This document shows, piece by piece, positions 61,439 to 64,000 of a stretch of DNA of 64,000 nt. The notes beneath the pieces were generated by a model that searched no databases, was not told the DNA's origin, and saw only the letters and a program-made list of their open reading frames with translations. The DNA lies in NCBI GenBank assembly GCA_023205875.1, contig CP060755.1:1612001-1676000 (forward strand), given 5' to 3'. The position numbers and the translations under genes were made by a program. This DNA comes from Chloropicon primus. Lineage: Eukaryota > Chlorophyta > Chloropicophyceae > Chloropicales > Chloropicaceae. The stretch's first letter is position 1; the number at the start of each line of letters is the position of its first letter.

Positions 61439-63055
61439 ATGGAGGGGGAGGAGGAGGAGGAGGACTACGCGTCCTATTCAGCGTACAGGCCAAAATATGG
61501 GACGTTTAGAACGACATGCACGAGGTTTGTCGTCCTTTATGCCTCGCTGGTTATGGCGGGACTGTGTGCAGCGGCCTTGATCATGTACACGGAGCTTCCC
61601 GTGGGGCACTACCAGGACCTTGACTCGGTCACCATGCTCTTCGACCACAGGAAGGCCGCGAAGGGGATCCAGGCGGAGCACGAGTACTTTCGGAAAGAAA
61701 CCTGGGCCCGGGACGTTCAGGTTGCTTCCCTCGAGAACGACGTGACGGAAGTCTCCAGGCACATCCCTGTCGCACTGTACTGCGGCGGAACCCGGTCCCT
61801 TTGCGACAAGGACGTCCAAGTGGAGTGCCTGTCTAAGCTGACGAGCGTGAACACGACCCACTCCCTCAACGCGGACCAGGACGGCCTCGTGGCCTCCGTG
61901 CAATACTACGGGACGTGCACCGAGTTCAACGCCTTGGAGTGGGGGGAGCGCGCGGAGCGGATACGGGTCTTTCACGTGGCGCTGACGGGGTCTCAGCCCG
62001 AGGACCTCGGCCTGAGCTTGGTGGCCGAGTCTGCCTTTTGGAGCACCTGGGTCTGCTCGAACTTCGCCAGTCTGCCCGGTGTTCTGGCAAGCAAGAAGCT
62101 GACTTGCACGAGGACTTTTGACCTTTGTGCGCCGACCTCCAACGCAATCACGGGCATCAAGGGCAAGCCCTCGAACCTCGACTTCTTCAGAATTGCCAGG
62201 TCCTCGGTGTGCCTCTCGGGCCCAAGCATCCAAGTCTACCACGACTCGGTGCCACTTGGGGGCGCCCTGGACCTCGCCAGCAGGGACTTCGGCTGGGTCC
62301 TGCCCCAGGAGATAGAGGCCTTCTTCGATGCGGCTTTCGCCACGGTGTTCGGCCAAAACGCGGAGCCATACAGTCGCGTCGCAATAAGCGATGCCCTGTC
62401 CGTGAGCGGGATCAAGGTCAGCTTTGACTTCGCCACGGAGGAAGGAGACGGCATGGAAACCGGAAAGTATGTCGGGGCGCTCGCCTCGCAAGTTTCCACA
62501 ACGCCAGTGCCGGCGACGTGCCCCAACACCGCGTACACGGTGTTTCATGGCACGGGGTCGGTCTCTCTGAGCGTTGACTCTTACAACGAGTCCAGCAGTT
62601 TCGGAACGTCCGGGATGATTCCAGTCAGCATGGGGGCTGACGCGAAGCACGTTCCGCTGTACCAAGTGACGCCAAACTCCGAGGAGGGGGACTGGGCCTC
62701 CTTCGCCGTCAGCAGGCTGACCAAGCTGGAAGTTGTCGTGGCAAAGAGTGCGATCCTGAACCAGCACCTCTGGCGGATCAGCCGAGTCTCCGCCGAGTAC
62801 GGGTCCGGGTCAACGCAGGAAGAGGTGGTTCAGCTCCAAGTGGACTTGAGGGACGCGAGCGAGCCGAGAAAGGCTCAGGTCCCGGTGCTGGACCAGGAGT
62901 ACTACGCCTTAGCGGCTCTGGCCCTGATGGTCATCGCGGGAATCATCGTCTTCATGCTGCCCTTCATCCTGTACCGGGAATACATCCTGGGCCTGAAGGC
63001 CAACGGCCTTCCGCTGCCCTTCTTCAGGTACACGACCCAGTTCAGGGGCTGGTGA
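61439..63055 (+). CDS. uncharacterised two-pass membrane protein with large lumenal domain
   Basis: 538 residues, single exon. An acidic cytosolic start (EGEEEEEDYASY), one span near residues 29-51 (FVVLYASLVMAGLCAAALIM), a lumenal or outside region of about 420 residues with some ten cysteines and N-glycosylation sites (NTTH, NESS), then a second span (YALAALALMVIAGIIVFMLP) and a short tail. The topology is like CDC50/TMEM30 flippase subunits but none of their motifs is seen. It is paired head to head with the Dispatched-like gene, so a joint function is a fair guess. Confidence 0.65.
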   Translation: MEGEEEEEDYASYSAYRPKYGTFRTTCTRFVVLYASLVMAGLCAAALIMYTELPVGHYQDLDSVTMLFDHRKAAKGIQAEHEYFRKETWARDVQVASLENDVTEVSRHIPVALYCGGTRSLCDKDVQVECLSKLTSVNTTHSLNADQDGLVASVQYYGTCTEFNALEWGERAERIRVFHVALTGSQPEDLGLSLVAESAFWSTWVCSNFASLPGVLASKKLTCTRTFDLCAPTSNAITGIKGKPSNLDFFRIARSSVCLSGPSIQVYHDSVPLGGALDLASRDFGWVLPQEIEAFFDAAFATVFGQNAEPYSRVAISDALSVSGIKVSFDFATEEGDGMETGKYVGALASQVSTTPVPATCPNTAYTVFHGTGSVSLSVDSYNESSSFGTSGMIPVSMGADAKHVPLYQVTPNSEEGDWASFAVSRLTKLEVVVAKSAILNQHLWRISRVSAEYGSGSTQEEVVQLQVDLRDASEPRKAQVPVLDQEYYALAALALMVIAGIIVFMLPFILYREYILGLKANGLPLPFFRYTTQFRGW

Positions 63056-63079
63056 GCTGAAACGCAAGCGCGCGCGCGC

Positions 63080-63084
63080 TGTAA
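63080..63084 (+). promoter_or_regulatory. TGTAA poly(A) signal of the orphan membrane gene
   Basis: TGTAA 25 bases past the stop codon, next to a run of CG. Confidence 0.45.
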
Positions 63085-63108
63085 CCTTTTTGTATTTCTA
63101 ACCAAATA

Positions 63109-64000
63109 TTACTTTGACACCATCATTCCGCAATCAACGATATGGACTCTCTCCTTGGGCTCCCCTTCCGGCGTTCCGGTCTCTTCGATCTTCTTCACAA
63201 GGTCCATCCCCTCGAGAACCTTCCCCAGCACGACGTGCTTCCCGTCCAGGTGCGGCGTAGGAGCCGTCGTGATGAAGAACTGCGAGCCGTTGGTGTTCGG
63301 CCCCGAGTTGGCCATGCTCAGGACGCCTGGCCCGGCGTGCTTGCTAGAAAAGTTCTCGTCGTCGAACTTCTCGCCGTAGATGGACTCCCCGCCCGTGCCG
63401 TTCCCCTCCGTGAAGTCCCCGCCCTGAATCATGAACCCCGGGATGATCCGGTGGAAGCTGGATCCCTTGAAGTGCAGAGGCTTGCCCTTGGCGCCCTTGC
63501 CCTTCTCGCCCGTGCAGAGGGATTCGAAGTTCGCCACCGTCTTTGGAACCTGGTTGCCGAACAACCCGAGGACGACCCTTCCCGACTCGGAGGCCTCCTC
63601 GCCCCCGATCTCGACGTCGAGGTACACCTTGGAAGTGACCTCCTCGTCCGCCGGGGGCGGGAGGTCCTCCTCGAAAAGGTACTCCCACTCGAGGTAGGCC
63701 TCCGTTTTCTCCAGCACGACCTGCACGAACCTGTCCCCTCCCTCCTCCTCGATGCTCCAGAACGACTCGTCCGGGTCCACAGAGCTCTCGAAGGACCCGG
63801 AGACCCTCTCCTCCCCGTGCACCTTGAGCTCCAGCTCCTTGGGCTTTATCCTCACCCCCAGGTCCTTCCCCCTCGCTGTCTCTGGTATCGGTATCGCGAT
63901 CGTCACCTCCCCCGAGGACGCCTTTTGCGACCACTTGGGCACGGATTTCAGCCCCGTCGTCCTGAGCAGCGCCCTCGTCCTCGCCCTCGTCCTCGCCCTC
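63109..64000 (-). CDS. CS-domain/cyclophilin fusion (5' partial)
   Basis: The start lies beyond the window end. The visible part has a CS/NudC-like domain ([20 protein letters not shown] ... [20 protein letters not shown]), a short acidic linker, and then a complete cyclophilin: [33 protein letters not shown] with the catalytic Arg and Phe, [18 protein letters not shown] and [12 protein letters not shown]. Cyclophilins isomerise prolyl bonds; with a CS domain it probably works with HSP90. The first visible residues in frame ([12 protein letters not shown] after an Arg-rich run) look like a targeting peptide. Confidence 0.88.
   Translation of the reverse strand, partial: RARTRARTRALLRTTGLKSVPKWSQKASSGEVTIAIPIPETARGKDLGVRIKPKELELKVHGEERVSGSFESSVDPDESFWSIEEEGGDRFVQVVLEKTEAYLEWEYLFEEDLPPPADEEVTSKVYLDVEIGGEEASESGRVVLGLFGNQVPKTVANFESLCTGEKGKGAKGKPLHFKGSSFHRIIPGFMIQGGDFTEGNGTGGESIYGEKFDDENFSSKHAGPGVLSMANSGPNTNGSQFFITTAPTPHLDGKHVVLGKVLEGMDLVKKIEETGTPEGEPKERVHIVDCGMMVSK

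Noticed and set aside
61478-62767. 429-codon minus-strand frame opposite the orphan membrane gene
   Set aside because: His/Arg-rich shadow; the plus frame has spans, glycosylation sites and a proper start.
1-64000. tRNA, rRNA, CRISPR or riboswitch sequences
   Set aside because: None recognised when reading the spacers; a covariance-model scan would be needed to exclude short RNA genes.

Overview
The window is a gene-dense, GC-rich piece of nuclear DNA from a eukaryote, most likely a small green alga (prasinophyte type; a Chloropicon-like alga is my best guess, not proven). Reasons: plant-type heme oxygenase, DEG9, UPL1 and UPL6 HECT ligases, a DRT111/SPF45-like protein and PLMT; short GT-AG introns in about a third of the genes; and the chlorophyte poly(A) motif TGTAA after several stop codons. 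I count 35 protein genes, two cut by the window ends. I recognised no rRNA, tRNA, CRISPR array or transposon.

Region by region. 1-7.3 kb: end of a GID2/RMND5 ligase subunit, plastid heme oxygenase, two tandem ABCG half-transporters and signal peptide peptidase. 7.3-16.3 kb: an orphan membrane protein, a YbaK-type tRNA-editing protein with an eEF1B-like tail, an ANTH-like clathrin adaptor, a small orphan, a third ABCG gene on the opposite strand, and a type I membrane protein with a 120-bp internal repeat. 16.5-33.3 kb: protein-quality block with a 3.5-kaa UPL1-like HECT ligase, a UPL6-like HECT ligase head to head with it, the DEG9 protease and an OTU deubiquitinase. 33.3-40.2 kb: two apparently identical 1,395-bp direct repeats, each carrying the same uncharacterised 274-aa gene, on either side of a large patatin-like phospholipase gene. 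40.4-51.5 kb: bacterial-type ribosomal protein uL1, a PrpF-family isomerase, an aminotransferase, an SLX9-like protein, a G-patch protein, a coiled-coil protein, PLMT, TrmA and STE24. 51.7-64 kb: monomeric NADP isocitrate dehydrogenase, a NudC-like protein, isopentenyl phosphate kinase, an Msp1-like AAA ATPase, a ZNF830-like acidic protein, a Dispatched-like transporter, an orphan two-pass membrane protein and a CS-cyclophilin fusion.

The genes are mostly unrelated housekeeping functions. Links worth noting are the concentration of ubiquitin/proteolysis genes at 16-33 kb, membrane-protein handling (SPP, STE24, Msp1), and several head-to-head pairs with short shared promoters (UPL1/UPL6, SLX9/G-patch, PrpF/aminotransferase, Msp1/ZNF830-like, Dispatched-like/orphan). 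The most unusual structure is the 1.4-kb duplication. The most unusual proteins are the duplicated Cys-cluster gene, the SPF45-like protein lacking its RRM, the YbaK/eEF1B fusion and the CS-cyclophilin fusion.
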